Shown here: one piece after another, positions 44,321 to 53,048 of the stretch | How positions within the stretch are numbered: position 1 is the stretch's first letter | Layout: each line of letters starts with the position of its first letter | NCBI GenBank assembly: GCA_024742275.1 | Contig: JANSYS010000014.1 | Span: 53,842-117,841, forward strand | DNA: 64,000 bases | From: Alphaproteobacteria bacterium | GTDB lineage: Bacteria > Pseudomonadota > Alphaproteobacteria > Thalassobaculales > Thalassobaculaceae | Direction of reading: 5' to 3' | Notes under the pieces: generated by a model | Database searches by the model: none | What the model saw: the letters and a program-made list of their open reading frames with translations, nothing else | Told to the model about the DNA's origin: nothing | Program-made: the position numbers and the translations under genes

Positions 44321-45637
44321 TCAGTTCACCGTCGGCAGACCGAAGACCTGCCCGGGGAAAATCAGATCCGGATTCTGGATCTGATCGCGATTGGCGTCGT
44401 GGATCTGCACGTAGCGCATACCCTCTCCATAGACGCGGGTGGCAATAACCCAGAGGTTGTTGCCGGGCTGGATGACCACAAGCCGGTCATTCGGCAGACC
44501 CTTAAGTGGGGCCGCGCGCACGAACGGGAAGGCCACGCGGGCATTGACCTTGCCGCCCTCGTCCACCTTGTCGACACGCAGACTGTAGTTCCCGGGAGCC
44601 ACAGGCTCCTTCGGGGTGAGTTGCCAGCGCCCCTCGGCGTCGGCTGTGGCGCCGCCTGCGGGCTTGTTGTCGATGAAGACCTCGACATCAGCGTTGGGTT
44701 CCGTGCGTCCACCGAACACCACCTGACCCTTGTCGTCATACTCGATCACGTCGACGGAAACGTCGCCGCTTTCCTTCACGTCGACCGACGCCACCGTCTG
44801 GTCCGATCCAGCGGGTGCCTTGGACGGCTCCGGGAATGCGCTCACGACGGGCCCCACCGAGCCGGGCTCCGCGCCGGACTGAACCGTCTTCGGCTGCGCC
44901 CCGGGCGCCGTTCCACCCGACTGGTCAGTCGCACCGGCGTCTCCGGTCGCGGTACCCGTCGCCGCTGTCTCGGAGGACCCGCCGGGTCCGGCGGCCGGCG
45001 CCTGCAGCACACGGGCGGCACCCACGGACGCCTCACCGCGCGGCAGGACCATCGCAAGCGGCTGGCTCGGCTCGTTGGTCGCGCGCCCGGCGATATCCCG
45101 TCCGGGTTCCGGCACGACCAGCACGACGGCCTCGTCGGACTCGGCGATATCCGGTTCCCCCTCCTGACGCAGGGTCAGGGCGAACTGCCCCGGTCCGAGT
45201 TGATGGTCGGGCAGGAAGACCCACTCGCCACGCTCGTCGCTCGTGACCTTGCCGACCTCGCGGTCCCCGTCGAGAATCGTCACCTCGGTATTCGGTTGGG
45301 CCCGGCCCGCGATCACCGCGTTGCCTTCAGGATCCACCCGCACGATGTCGAAGCTCGGCTTCCGGGGAACTTGTGTGTCAGCCGCGGGCGGCGCGGCGGC
45401 CGTTCCTTGTGCCGACGGCTCCGAGCCGGACGCGGTCTTCTCCGGCAGCACAGACGGATAGGTGCTCGTTGAACTCCCGGACGTCGCCGGGACCTGCGGT
45501 TTGGTCGGCACCGCCGGCGCTTCGGCACGCGGGGGCTCGGCCTCGTCGTCTCCGGGAACGAGCCAAAAATTCAGGCCAAGCGCCGCCAGGATCGCGACCC
45601 CTCCCAAGACACCTACGATTGCCGGCTTCGAAACCAT
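44321..45637 (-). CDS. LysM domain protein with two Ig-like repeats and N-terminal membrane anchor
   Basis: The 438-aa protein begins with an uncleaved-looking membrane segment (residues 7-27). A Pro/Ala/Ser-rich linker to about residue 95 follows. An Ig-like repeat sits at about 96-160 (FDIVRVDPEGNAVIAGRAQPN) and a second related one at about 300-375 (VDVIEYDDKGQVVFGGRTEPN), separated by a low-complexity linker. A C-terminal LysM domain (about 384-434) has VIQPGNNLWVIATRVYG. Probably anchored in the inner membrane with the rest in the periplasm binding peptidoglycan. Many Rhodospirillales have such a protein near psd/pss. Function unknown. Confidence 0.86.
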   Translation of the reverse strand: MVSKPAIVGVLGGVAILAALGLNFWLVPGDDEAEPPRAEAPAVPTKPQVPATSGSSTSTYPSVLPEKTASGSEPSAQGTAAAPPAADTQVPRKPSFDIVRVDPEGNAVIAGRAQPNTEVTILDGDREVGKVTSDERGEWVFLPDHQLGPGQFALTLRQEGEPDIAESDEAVVLVVPEPGRDIAGRATNEPSQPLAMVLPRGEASVGAARVLQAPAAGPGGSSETAATGTATGDAGATDQSGGTAPGAQPKTVQSGAEPGSVGPVVSAFPEPSKAPAGSDQTVASVDVKESGDVSVDVIEYDDKGQVVFGGRTEPNADVEVFIDNKPAGGATADAEGRWQLTPKEPVAPGNYSLRVDKVDEGGKVNARVAFPFVRAAPLKGLPNDRLVVIQPGNNLWVIATRVYGEGMRYVQIHDANRDQIQNPDLIFPGQVFGLPTVN

Positions 45638-45665
45638 CGCCTTATGGCCCTTTTCGTTTCGCGCA

Positions 45666-45694
45666 CATTAAACCGAGCGGCGGCGTGGTACAAT
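45666..45694 (+). promoter_or_regulatory. Possible promoter of the LOG-family gene
   Basis: CATTAA (45666-45671), a 17-nt spacer and TACAAT (45689-45694) form a weak sigma-70-like pair between the divergent LysM and LOG genes. The -10 is close to consensus and the -35 is poor. Confidence 0.3.
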
Positions 45695-45777
45695 CGCGGT
45701 AGGGAAGCGATCGACGTCGAACCGGCTCTTCATCCAGGCGATTGACCTTGCCGTGCCACGGTGCGAAAGACGGCGCC

Positions 45778-46368
45778 ATGAGCAAGTCATTCCCACTCTC
45801 AATCTGCGTCTTCTGCGGATCGTCGTCCAGAGTCGACGCCGTCTTCAAGAACTCGGCAACCGAATTCGGGCGTATTCTCGGCCAAAACGGCTGCACGCTG
45901 ATATACGGCGGCGGCCGGGTCGGCCTAATGGGCCTTGCCGCCGACGCGACGCTGGAGGCCGGCGGCAAGGCGATTGGCGTGATTCCCAGCTTTCTTCAGA
46001 ACTTGGAAGTCGGCCATGCCGGTCTCGACGAATTGGTCGTCACTGAGAGCATGCACGAACGCAAAAGAATCATGTACGAGCGTGCGGACGCCTTCGTGAT
46101 CCTGCCCGGCGGGCTCGGCACCCTGGACGAGACCATGGAGGCGCTCACCTGGGCGCAGCTCAAATTGTCTCAGAAGCCGATCGTGTTCGTAGACGTCGCC
46201 GGCTTCTGGCAACCCCTCCTGAAACTGATCGACCACACCATCGCGACCGGTTTCACCCGCGAGGAGAACCGGGGCCTCTACAAGGTGGTAGACAGCCCGG
46301 CAGACGTGCTCGGCGCAATCGGCGACTGGCACGTTCCGGAGGGCGACCTGAAAGCCAAGTGGCTTTAG
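45778..46368 (+). CDS. LOG family protein (cytokinin riboside 5'-monophosphate phosphoribohydrolase-type)
   Basis: The 196-aa protein (start chosen at MSKSFPLSICVFCGSS) has all LOG motifs: ICVFCGSSSRVD, LIYGGGRVGLMG, MHERKRIMYERADAFVILPGGLGTLDETME. The PGGxGTxxE signature is exact. LOG enzymes release ribose 5-phosphate from nucleoside monophosphates. Bacterial homologues are often YgdH/PpnN or Cis-acting cytokinin-type hydrolases and are used for nucleotide salvage. It stands in front of icd with 103 nt between. Confidence 0.92.
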   Translation: MSKSFPLSICVFCGSSSRVDAVFKNSATEFGRILGQNGCTLIYGGGRVGLMGLAADATLEAGGKAIGVIPSFLQNLEVGHAGLDELVVTESMHERKRIMYERADAFVILPGGLGTLDETMEALTWAQLKLSQKPIVFVDVAGFWQPLLKLIDHTIATGFTREENRGLYKVVDSPADVLGAIGDWHVPEGDLKAKWL

Positions 46369-46391
46369 AGAAAACCGCTGCAAAGGTGCGC

Positions 46392-46419
46392 TTGAACCGC
46401 GGCGGCCCGGTGATATTGT
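46392..46419 (+). promoter_or_regulatory. Possible promoter of icd
   Basis: TTGAAC (46392-46397), a 16-nt spacer and TATTGT (46414-46419) lie 50-80 nt before the icd start in the 103-nt gap after the LOG gene. It is one of the better sigma-70-like pairs in the window. Confidence 0.4.
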
Positions 46420-46471
46420 GCCGCCGACCTCACAGACGACCAGATCCGACCAACATGCGCAGGAGTAACCT

Positions 46472-47683
46472 ATGGCGAAGATCAAGGTAGCCAACCCGAT
46501 CGTCGAACTCGACGGCGACGAGATGACCCGGATCATCTGGCAGATGATCAAGGACAAGCTGATCTTCCCGTATCTCGATATCGACCTGAAGTACTACGAC
46601 CTCGGCGTCGAGGCCCGCGACAAGACCGACGACCAGATCACCATCGACTCCGCCAACGCCATCAAGGAGTACGGCGTCGGCGTGAAGTGCGCGACCATCA
46701 CGCCCGATGAGGCGCGCGTCGAGGAATTCGGTCTCAAGAAGATGTGGCGTTCGCCGAACGGCACGATCCGGAACATCCTCGGCGGCACCGTGTTCCGTCA
46801 GCCGATCATCTGCAAGAACGTGCCGCGCCTCGTGCCGGGCTGGACCCAACCGATCGTGATCGGCCGCCACGCTTTCGGCGACCAGTACCGCGCCACCGAC
46901 TTCCTGGTCGACGGGCCGGGCAAGCTCACCATCACCTTCCAGCCGGAGAACGGCGACCCGATCACCCGCGAGGTCTACGACTTCCCGGGCAGCGGCGTGG
47001 CGATGGCCATGTACAATCTGGACGAGTCGATCCGCGGCTTCGCACGGGCCTGCTTCAACTACGGGCTCGACCTCGGCTGGCCGGTCTACCTGTCGACCAA
47101 GAACACGATCCTCAAGGCATATGACGGCCGCTTCAAGGACCTGTTCGAGGAAGTCTTCAACGCCGAATTCAAGGCGAAATTCGACGCCAAGGGCATCGTG
47201 TACGAGCATCGGCTGATCGACGATATGGTCGCCTCGGCCCTGAAGTGGTCGGGCAATTTCGTGTGGGCCTGCAAGAACTACGATGGCGACGTTCAGTCCG
47301 ACACCGTGGCCCAGGGCTTCGGCTCGCTCGGCCTCATGACTTCTGTGCTGATGACACCGGACGGCAAGACCATCGAGGCCGAGGCTGCCCATGGCACCGT
47401 GACCCGGCACTACCGCCAGCACCAGCAGGGTAAGGAGACCTCGACCAACCCGATCGCGTCGATCTTCGCCTGGACCCGCGGCCTGGCCTTCCGGGCCAAG
47501 TTCGACGACACGCCTGAGGTCGCCGCGTTCGCCCAGACCCTCGAGAAGGTCTGCATCGACACCGTCGAAAGCGGCGCGATGACGAAGGATCTGGCGCTGC
47601 TGATCAGCCCCGACCAACCGTGGTTGACCACCCAGCAGTTCCTCGCCAAGCTTGACGAGAATCTTCAGAAGGCAATGAGCTGA
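46472..47683 (+). CDS. icd: NADP-dependent isocitrate dehydrogenase
   Basis: The 403-aa protein matches the homodimeric, eukaryote-like NADP-IDH subfamily common in alphaproteobacteria: [19 protein letters not shown] at the start, then [45 protein letters not shown] and [12 protein letters not shown] (phosphate loop of NADP). It oxidises isocitrate to 2-oxoglutarate in the TCA cycle. AGGAGTAACC precedes the ATG. Confidence 0.98.
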   Translation: MAKIKVANPIVELDGDEMTRIIWQMIKDKLIFPYLDIDLKYYDLGVEARDKTDDQITIDSANAIKEYGVGVKCATITPDEARVEEFGLKKMWRSPNGTIRNILGGTVFRQPIICKNVPRLVPGWTQPIVIGRHAFGDQYRATDFLVDGPGKLTITFQPENGDPITREVYDFPGSGVAMAMYNLDESIRGFARACFNYGLDLGWPVYLSTKNTILKAYDGRFKDLFEEVFNAEFKAKFDAKGIVYEHRLIDDMVASALKWSGNFVWACKNYDGDVQSDTVAQGFGSLGLMTSVLMTPDGKTIEAEAAHGTVTRHYRQHQQGKETSTNPIASIFAWTRGLAFRAKFDDTPEVAAFAQTLEKVCIDTVESGAMTKDLALLISPDQPWLTTQQFLAKLDENLQKAMS

Positions 47684-47691
47684 GGCTGCAC

Positions 47692-48174
47692 ATGTCGCCA
47701 CGTTCTACGGGCATCGTCGCCGCGGTTGTCGCGGCGACGTTCTTCTCCTTCAGCGTGGCGGCGTATGCCGAATGCGTTCCGGGCGAGTTGAAGGACGGAT
47801 GGCTCCTCGAGCAGGAAAGCAAGGGGGGCCATACCGTCGACCGCCATGTCGCGAAGAGCGATGCGTGGTTGATCGACCGGCTTCACAAGGAACCCAACAT
47901 CCCGGCGGCCAGTTCCTTCCCGGACAGAGTGACCGCCCGCAAGGTGATTGGGCTCGCGCTGCAGCCAGACAAGTCCGATCTCGATTATTGGGCGACGAAG
48001 GCGAATGGTGGAGAGGTCGCCGAGATTCGCATGGCCTTCGAACAACCGATCGGCAGACTGGTCCCGCGTGGATCGGCGGCGGCCATTCCGGCCCATGGTC
48101 TTCGCCTGTTCGTCATGGCCGACGGCGCCGGCTCCTGCCATCTGTTGACCGCTTACCCCACGACCCATCGCTAA
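47692..48174 (+). CDS. Secreted protein with CdiA-CT-type bacterial RNase A domain
   Basis: The 160-aa protein starts with a Sec signal (hydrophobic residues 8-24, cleavage likely after AYA26). The mature part is almost exactly one domain. It begins GGHTVDRHVAKSDAWLIDRL (residues 45-64), continues ASSFPDRVTARKVI and ends HLLTAYP (150-156). This matches the bacterial CdiA-CT RNase A family (I recall PF18431). From memory, the Yersinia kristensenii toxin uses His175, Arg186, Thr276 and Tyr278. Here His52 and Arg63 have the same 11-residue spacing, and Thr153 and Tyr155 the same spacing of 2. Cys28 and Cys149 could form a disulfide. It follows icd by 8 nt; no immunity gene or CDI system is adjacent. 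Confidence 0.75.
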   Translation: MSPRSTGIVAAVVAATFFSFSVAAYAECVPGELKDGWLLEQESKGGHTVDRHVAKSDAWLIDRLHKEPNIPAASSFPDRVTARKVIGLALQPDKSDLDYWATKANGGEVAEIRMAFEQPIGRLVPRGSAAAIPAHGLRLFVMADGAGSCHLLTAYPTTHR

Positions 48175-48496
48175 TACCGGCGGCAGATCGGACTTCTGCG
48201 GTCGCGGCTTGGGTCGACGACGGTTGACCTGTCTCGCCAACGCGAGCGGAACGTCATTGTGGCGCCCGGCCCCGCACTATCTCTGATTTCAAAAAATCCA
48301 TATAATTCAGCATTTTAATTCAATAAATTAAAGCATTTTCTGAATTGAAGTGGCCGGCATTTCATTGTTTAGTATTTTAGCGACATATTATGAATTTTTT
48401 GAATTTCGGATCGCAGTATCTCCGCGATACTTTCGACAGTCGGTTAAGGACCCGGAGACGCATTTGAAATCACCAATCGGTCGAGGGGTAGACGCT
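48175..48496 (+). other. AT-rich intergenic island with nested inverted repeats
   Basis: About 320 nt with no acceptable gene. From 48290 to 48410 the base composition drops sharply to AT-rich. AATTCAG (48304-48310) and CTGAATT (48340-48346) enclose TTTAATT (48314-48320) and AATTAAA (48326-48332), and AGCATTTT occurs twice, at 48309 and 48332. The set could form a cruciform or serve as an upstream element for the PAS_5 gene that follows. There is no tRNA or mobile-element end nearby. Confidence 0.4.
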
Positions 48497-49045
48497 ATGC
48501 CATACCCAATGAGCCAAGACAGCCGGATCTCGAGCTTCTATGACTATTGGAACGGCCTCCGCGCTACCGGCACGCTGCCGGCTCAAGACTCGATCGATCC
48601 AGCACATATCGCGCCGCTTCTTCCGTTTGTCTGGCTGGTTCGATGGAACGATCAGGTGGACGACTTCGTTTACCGGTTGGCCGGAGAAAACGTTCTGGAC
48701 ATAGTCCGACAACCGGTCCGGCACAAACGCCTCGGCGCCTTGTACGAACCGGTTTTCGCCGAGACGCTGCGCCGCCGGTTTCACCGGCTCTGCTCCGGCC
48801 CTACCGCCTACTACGAGCGAGGGCGCGTCTACAGGCATATCGACCGATACGGGTTCGGTGAACGACTGGCTCTGCCGTTGGCCGACGAAGAGGGAAGAAA
48901 CCGACTCGTCATCGGCTGTACGGTCTACGCAGCGACCAACTGGCCGCCCGCCCTCACGGCGCCCCCTAGCACGCCCGATCCCGAAATCGGGGTCTACACC
49001 AACCTCGATGGGGACCCGGTAGAGCCGGTCAGAGAAGCAGGTTGA
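48497..49045 (+). CDS. PAS_5-type (PF07310) PAS domain protein
   Basis: The start at MPYPMSQDSR follows TCGAGGGG at suitable spacing and gives 182 aa; an upstream in-frame ATG at 48350 would add an AT-rich, non-protein-like stretch. The conserved core FYDYWNGLRATGTLPAQDSIDPAHIAPLLPFVWLV is typical of the PAS_5 family, followed by FVYRLAGENV and RLALPLADEEG. It is a single domain without output module. A second family member is at 19658-20176. The 3' end overlaps the small minus-strand gene by 17 nt. Confidence 0.8.
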   Translation: MPYPMSQDSRISSFYDYWNGLRATGTLPAQDSIDPAHIAPLLPFVWLVRWNDQVDDFVYRLAGENVLDIVRQPVRHKRLGALYEPVFAETLRRRFHRLCSGPTAYYERGRVYRHIDRYGFGERLALPLADEEGRNRLVIGCTVYAATNWPPALTAPPSTPDPEIGVYTNLDGDPVEPVREAG

Positions 49046-49292
49046 GATAGCTGCCCGGCGGTGCGTCAGGATCGATATTGTCGTTCGCGATCAACGTCAT
49101 CAACCGCTGGATCTGCCGCTCGATCTCCGCATCCGTGGTCGCGGTCTTTAGGCGATAGCCACGCTCGGGATCAGCGCGTCTCGCGGGAGCCGATCCCGAC
49201 GCGGCTTCAACCCGCGAAGGCACCGCCGTCCGGCCGCCCGTGCGGGCCGGAACTCGGGAATTGCCGGGACCGGTCGGTGTGAGCGCCATCAT
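49029..49292 (-). CDS. Small conserved-looking hypothetical protein
   Basis: The product is 87 aa from the ATG after AAGAGGCGG; a GTG 11 codons upstream is an alternative start. The N-terminal two thirds is low-complexity (Pro, Arg, Ala, Thr). The last 40 residues look like a compact helix followed by a tail, with EIERQIQRLMTLIANDNIDPDAPPGSYLNLLL. I have no family name. It lies 64 nt after the aminotransferase gene on the same strand and ends within the PAS_5 gene. The well-formed C-terminus makes it likely real. Confidence 0.5.
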   Translation of the reverse strand: MMALTPTGPGNSRVPARTGGRTAVPSRVEAASGSAPARRADPERGYRLKTATTDAEIERQIQRLMTLIANDNIDPDAPPGSYLNLLL

Positions 49293-49356
49293 TCCGCCTC
49301 TTGAACTGGGTGCGACGATCGTCACGCCCTGATCATAGCCGATATCGAGCGCGCCG

Positions 49357-50565
49357 TCAGGCTCGACGACGCTGGTCGGCGCCCTGGCCGAGCAGCGGCT
49401 CCAAACGATCGAGCCCCTTGTTCAGGGTGTCGGGGCTGGCCGCGAAACACAGGCGGAGATATCCCTCGCCCGCCGGGCCGAAGGCGCTGCCGGGTGCCAA
49501 ACCGACATTCGCCTCGTCGATGATGCGCTTCGCGATCGCCAGACTGTCGGTCATCCCCTCCACCGAGAAGAACGCGTAGAAAGCCGCCTTCGGCCGAGCC
49601 GCCTTGACCTGCGGCCAGGACTCCAACCGGTCGAATACGATATCGCGGCCGGCGAGGCATTGGGCCCGCAGATCCCGGATCACCGGATCCCCCTCGCGCA
49701 GTGCGGTTATGGCGCCACGCTGCAGGAATTGCGGCACACCGGAGGTCGTGATCTGAACCAGCTTGGCGATCACCGGCGCCAGCGCGGCCGGATGGGTGAG
49801 CCAGCCGAGCCGCCAGCCGGTCATCATCCAGGACTTCGAGAACGAATTGACGACGATCAGCCGGTCGTCCGGCTCGGCGACCTGCAGGAACGACGGCGCC
49901 ACATCGCGATCGAAGACGAGCTGGTGATAGACCTCGTCGGCGACCACCCAGATCCCGCGATCGCGGGCGAAGTCCATCACCGCTTTCTGCTGATCCGCCT
50001 CCATCAGCCAGCCCGTCGGATTGCCGGGCGAGTTGATGAAAATCGCTTTGGTCTTGTCGGAAACGGCGGCGAAGAGCGCGTCCAGATCCAGATGCCATCC
50101 ATCCTGCTCCATACGGATCGATACGTCCCTGACACTGCCGCCATGCACGGTCACGGTGGAATAAATGTTCGGCCAGACCGGGCCGACGACGACGACTTCG
50201 TCGCCCTGCTCGACCAGCATGTCCATCACCAGGTAGAGGCCCGACATGCCGGCCGTTACGAGGCTCAACCGGTCGTCCTCGACATCGACGCCGAAGGTCC
50301 GCTTGGTGTAGCCAGCCAGTTCGTTGCGCAGTTCCTTTATTCCGCGCTGATCCGTGTAGAACGTCTCGCCGCGCATCAGGGCATCGGAAGCGGACTTGGC
50401 GATGAATTCAGGCGTGGAGCGGTCGCCCTCTCCGAACCAGAACGGCACCAGATCCGGCTTGTCCCAGCCATGGACGGCGACATGGACGATGTCGGTCTCT
50501 TCGAGACCGGCGACGTCGCGGCGCAGATCCGCCAGAAGCGGGCTGGACGGGGAGTTGCTGGTCAT
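49357..50565 (-). CDS. Class I/II PLP-dependent aminotransferase
   Basis: The 402-aa protein shows the fold-type I aminotransferase set: FGEGDRSTPEFI, FYTDQRGIKELR, NSPGNPTGW around 178-186, ADEVYHQLVF near 209-218 and the PLP Lys244 in NSFSKSWMMTGWRLG. The C-terminal Arg for the substrate carboxylate is in LRLCFAAS. It resembles the AspC/AlaT-like group; the substrate pair is not identifiable. It stands alone, divergent from the histidine-phosphatase gene. Confidence 0.93.
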   Translation of the reverse strand: MTSNSPSSPLLADLRRDVAGLEETDIVHVAVHGWDKPDLVPFWFGEGDRSTPEFIAKSASDALMRGETFYTDQRGIKELRNELAGYTKRTFGVDVEDDRLSLVTAGMSGLYLVMDMLVEQGDEVVVVGPVWPNIYSTVTVHGGSVRDVSIRMEQDGWHLDLDALFAAVSDKTKAIFINSPGNPTGWLMEADQQKAVMDFARDRGIWVVADEVYHQLVFDRDVAPSFLQVAEPDDRLIVVNSFSKSWMMTGWRLGWLTHPAALAPVIAKLVQITTSGVPQFLQRGAITALREGDPVIRDLRAQCLAGRDIVFDRLESWPQVKAARPKAAFYAFFSVEGMTDSLAIAKRIIDEANVGLAPGSAFGPAGEGYLRLCFAASPDTLNKGLDRLEPLLGQGADQRRRA

Positions 50566-50665
50566 TCCGGGCTCCGGTCTTGCACTGGTATCGCGATCCG
50601 CCCCGGTTACCTCATCGGGCTTACGGGGGATAGGGCTTTTTCAGCTGCGCCGGTTGGGTTAAGCG

Positions 50666-51298
50666 ATGCGGATGGACAGTACGATCTACCTCATCCGGCA
50701 CGGCGAGACCGTGTGGAACCGCATCGGGCGCCTCCAAGGCCAACTCGACGCGCCGTTGACCCATGCCGGACTGGCGCAGGCCCACGCGATCGGTCGCGAC
50801 CTGTTTGAGCGGTTGACCGGCAGTGCCCCGGCAATGGCCGCCAGCCCGCTCGGCCGCACGCGTCAGACCGCCGCGATCATCGCCGAGCATCTCGGCATAG
50901 ACTTCGACGATATAGCGTTGGACGACCGGCTTATGGAGATCACCCTCGGCGATCATGACGGCTACGGCGGCTGGGACGCGATCGACCGGGACCACCCGGA
51001 GCTCGCCGCGGAACGTCGGCGCGATCCGTGGAACTTCCGGCATCCCAACGGCGAATCCTCTCAGATGGTGCAGGATCGGGTGCGACCGGTTCTGGAGCAC
51101 CTCACCGCGACGCCGGGAATCCACGTCGTGGTCGCGCACGGGGTTGTGAACAAGGTGTTCCGCGGGCTCTATCTCGGTCTGACGCGCGAGGAAGTCTTCG
51201 CCCTCGACCGCCCGCAAAACGCCTACTTTCGCCTGCAAGCCGGCACCGAGGCTCGGATCGAAGTCGACGTCGAGGCGACGGTTTCAACCGGTCTCTGA
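50666..51298 (+). CDS. Histidine phosphatase family protein (phosphoglycerate-mutase-like)
   Basis: The 210-aa protein opens with the RHG motif in YLIRHGETVWN (Arg11-His12-Gly13). It has the second half of the site in ASPLGRTRQTA and the catalytic His in VVVAHGVVNKVFR. The length is typical of GpmB/CobC-like phosphatases. The exact substrate is open. Its end is convergent with pepA. An ATG two codons later could also be the start. Confidence 0.92.
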   Translation: MRMDSTIYLIRHGETVWNRIGRLQGQLDAPLTHAGLAQAHAIGRDLFERLTGSAPAMAASPLGRTRQTAAIIAEHLGIDFDDIALDDRLMEITLGDHDGYGGWDAIDRDHPELAAERRRDPWNFRHPNGESSQMVQDRVRPVLEHLTATPGIHVVVAHGVVNKVFRGLYLGLTREEVFALDRPQNAYFRLQAGTEARIEVDVEATVSTGL

Positions 51299-51378
51299 CA
51301 CCCGGGTACCCTGGTTTTCGACCCCCGACCGTATCGGCACCTGCGGAGCCGGTGAGCCTATCCGGCACCCGGTAGAAC

Positions 51379-51430
51379 GCGCCATCGGCACTGCCCGGCA
51401 AGGAAGCCGGGACAGCGTTGCCGATCGCGC
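51379..51430. terminator. Imperfect long hairpin between convergent histidine-phosphatase and pepA genes
   Basis: GCGCCATCGGCA (51379-51390) pairs with TGCCGATCGCGC (51419-51430) with one mismatch. Inside this, CCCGGC (51394-51399) pairs with GCCGGG (51106-51111 + 300, i.e. 51406-51411) around a 6-nt loop. It sits in the 142-nt gap between two gene ends, where a two-way terminator is expected. No T-run follows. Confidence 0.4.
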
Positions 51431-51440
51431 CTGCCCGGCT

Positions 51441-52910
51441 CTACCCCTCGCAGTGATCCCTCACGAGGCGATCCAGGGCCCTTACGCCGAAGCCGCTGGC
51501 GCCCTTCGGCATGGTTGCCCGGTCCTTCCGCGACCAGGTGACGCCGGCGATGTCCATGTGGATCCACGGCACCTTGTTGACGAACCGCTCCAGGAAACAG
51601 GCGGCGGTGATCGCCCCACCCCAGCGCGCGCCAGCGTTCTTCATGTCGGCGACGTCGCTATCCATCATTTTGTTGTAAGCGTCTCCCAGCGGCATGCGCC
51701 AGACCGCTTCGCCGACCGCATCGGCCGCCGCCTGCAATTCCCCGGCGAGTTTGTCATCATTGGCGAAGTAGCCGCAGGTCTCCTCGCCCAGGGCCACCAT
51801 CATGGCGCCGGTAAGCGTGGCGAGATTGATCATGAACTCCGGCTTGTACTTGTCCTGGGTGTACCAAAGGGCGTCAGCCAGAACGAGCCGGCCCTCGGCG
51901 TCGGTGTTGATGATCTCGATGGTTTGGCCGGACATCGAAGTGACGATGTCGCCGGGGCGCTGGGCGTTTCCGTCCGGCATGTTCTCGACCAGGCCGATAA
52001 CGCCAATGACATTGGCTTTCGCCTTGCGCTTGGCCAGGGCACACATGAGTCCGGAGACCACGCCGGCGCCGCCCATATCGAACTTCATGTCTTCCATGCC
52101 GCCGGCCGGCTTCAAAGAGATGCCTCCGGTGTCGAAGCACACGCCCTTGCCGATGAAGGCGACCGGCTTCTGGTTCTTTGCTCCGCCCTCCCAGCGCATC
52201 ACGACCATACGCGACTCGCGGGTGCTGCCTTGGCCCACACCGAGCAGAGCGCCCATACCGAGCTTGGCCATCTGCTTCTCGTCCAGGACGTCGATCTTCA
52301 GGCCAAGATCCTTCATCGCGGCGACGCGGTTTGCGAACTCGACCGGGTAGAGGACGTTCGGCGGCTCGGACACCAGATCGCGGGTAAAGGCCACGCCCTC
52401 CGCCACCGCCGCCTCGACGTCGTAGAGTTTCTTAGCTTCGGTATGGCCCTCCACCGAAACCGTGAGTTTGGCCAAAGTCGGCTTGTCGTCCTTGGTCAGC
52501 TTGGTTTTGTACTGGTCGAACCGGTAGGAACGCAGGGTGACGCCGAGCGCCAGATGAGCGGCGACTTCGGCGCGCTTGCCCTCGGACGCCTCGATCATCA
52601 CCGTCGCTTCCTTCTCGCCGCTGTTGGCGAGTGCGGCATAGATGGTGCCGCCGGCGGTCTCGGCGAATGTGGCGTCGATCTTTTCGGGATTGCCGACGCC
52701 GAGTAGTAGAACGCGTCCCGTCGGCGTGAATACCGTCAGCGTCTGCTGTGCCTTGCCGGTGAAGCGAGAACCGGCGATCGCGGTGCCGATGAGCCCTTTG
52801 GTCTCCCGGTCGATCTCTCGAGCGGTGGTGGAGAGTTGGCCGCCCTCCATGACGGCACAGACCACCGCGCCCTTCTTCGGGCGGCCGGGCTTGGTAAACG
52901 CGATCTTCAT
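51441..52910 (-). CDS. pepA: Leucyl aminopeptidase (M17, PepA)
   Basis: The ATG after CCAGGGAGCAG gives 489 aa. The C-terminal catalytic half has the M17 signature NTDAEGRLVLADAL exactly and the metal site GKGVCFDTGGISLKPAGGMEDMKFDMGGAG. The N-terminal half (residues 1-165) is the regulatory macro-like domain. PepA is a hexameric, manganese- or zinc-dependent exopeptidase and in some bacteria a DNA-binding co-factor for recombination. It is divergent from lptF. Confidence 0.96.
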   Translation of the reverse strand: MKIAFTKPGRPKKGAVVCAVMEGGQLSTTAREIDRETKGLIGTAIAGSRFTGKAQQTLTVFTPTGRVLLLGVGNPEKIDATFAETAGGTIYAALANSGEKEATVMIEASEGKRAEVAAHLALGVTLRSYRFDQYKTKLTKDDKPTLAKLTVSVEGHTEAKKLYDVEAAVAEGVAFTRDLVSEPPNVLYPVEFANRVAAMKDLGLKIDVLDEKQMAKLGMGALLGVGQGSTRESRMVVMRWEGGAKNQKPVAFIGKGVCFDTGGISLKPAGGMEDMKFDMGGAGVVSGLMCALAKRKAKANVIGVIGLVENMPDGNAQRPGDIVTSMSGQTIEIINTDAEGRLVLADALWYTQDKYKPEFMINLATLTGAMMVALGEETCGYFANDDKLAGELQAAADAVGEAVWRMPLGDAYNKMMDSDVADMKNAGARWGGAITAACFLERFVNKVPWIHMDIAGVTWSRKDRATMPKGASGFGVRALDRLVRDHCEG

Positions 52911-53048
52911 GGACTGCTCCCTGGTTGCGGGCGGACTGACTTTGGGGTAGCCGTCAGGCTTGTACGGTGTCAACGGCGCTGCTGGCGGCTATCATGCGCC
53001 GCCATCACGAATTTGGCGATACAGCGAGACAGGCGAACCGGCGCGCGG

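Noticed and set aside
48175..48496. Search for an immunity gene next to the RNase A-like protein
   Set aside because: Neither strand shows a plausible small protein; the region turns AT-rich and the next gene is a PAS_5 protein, which is not a known immunity family.
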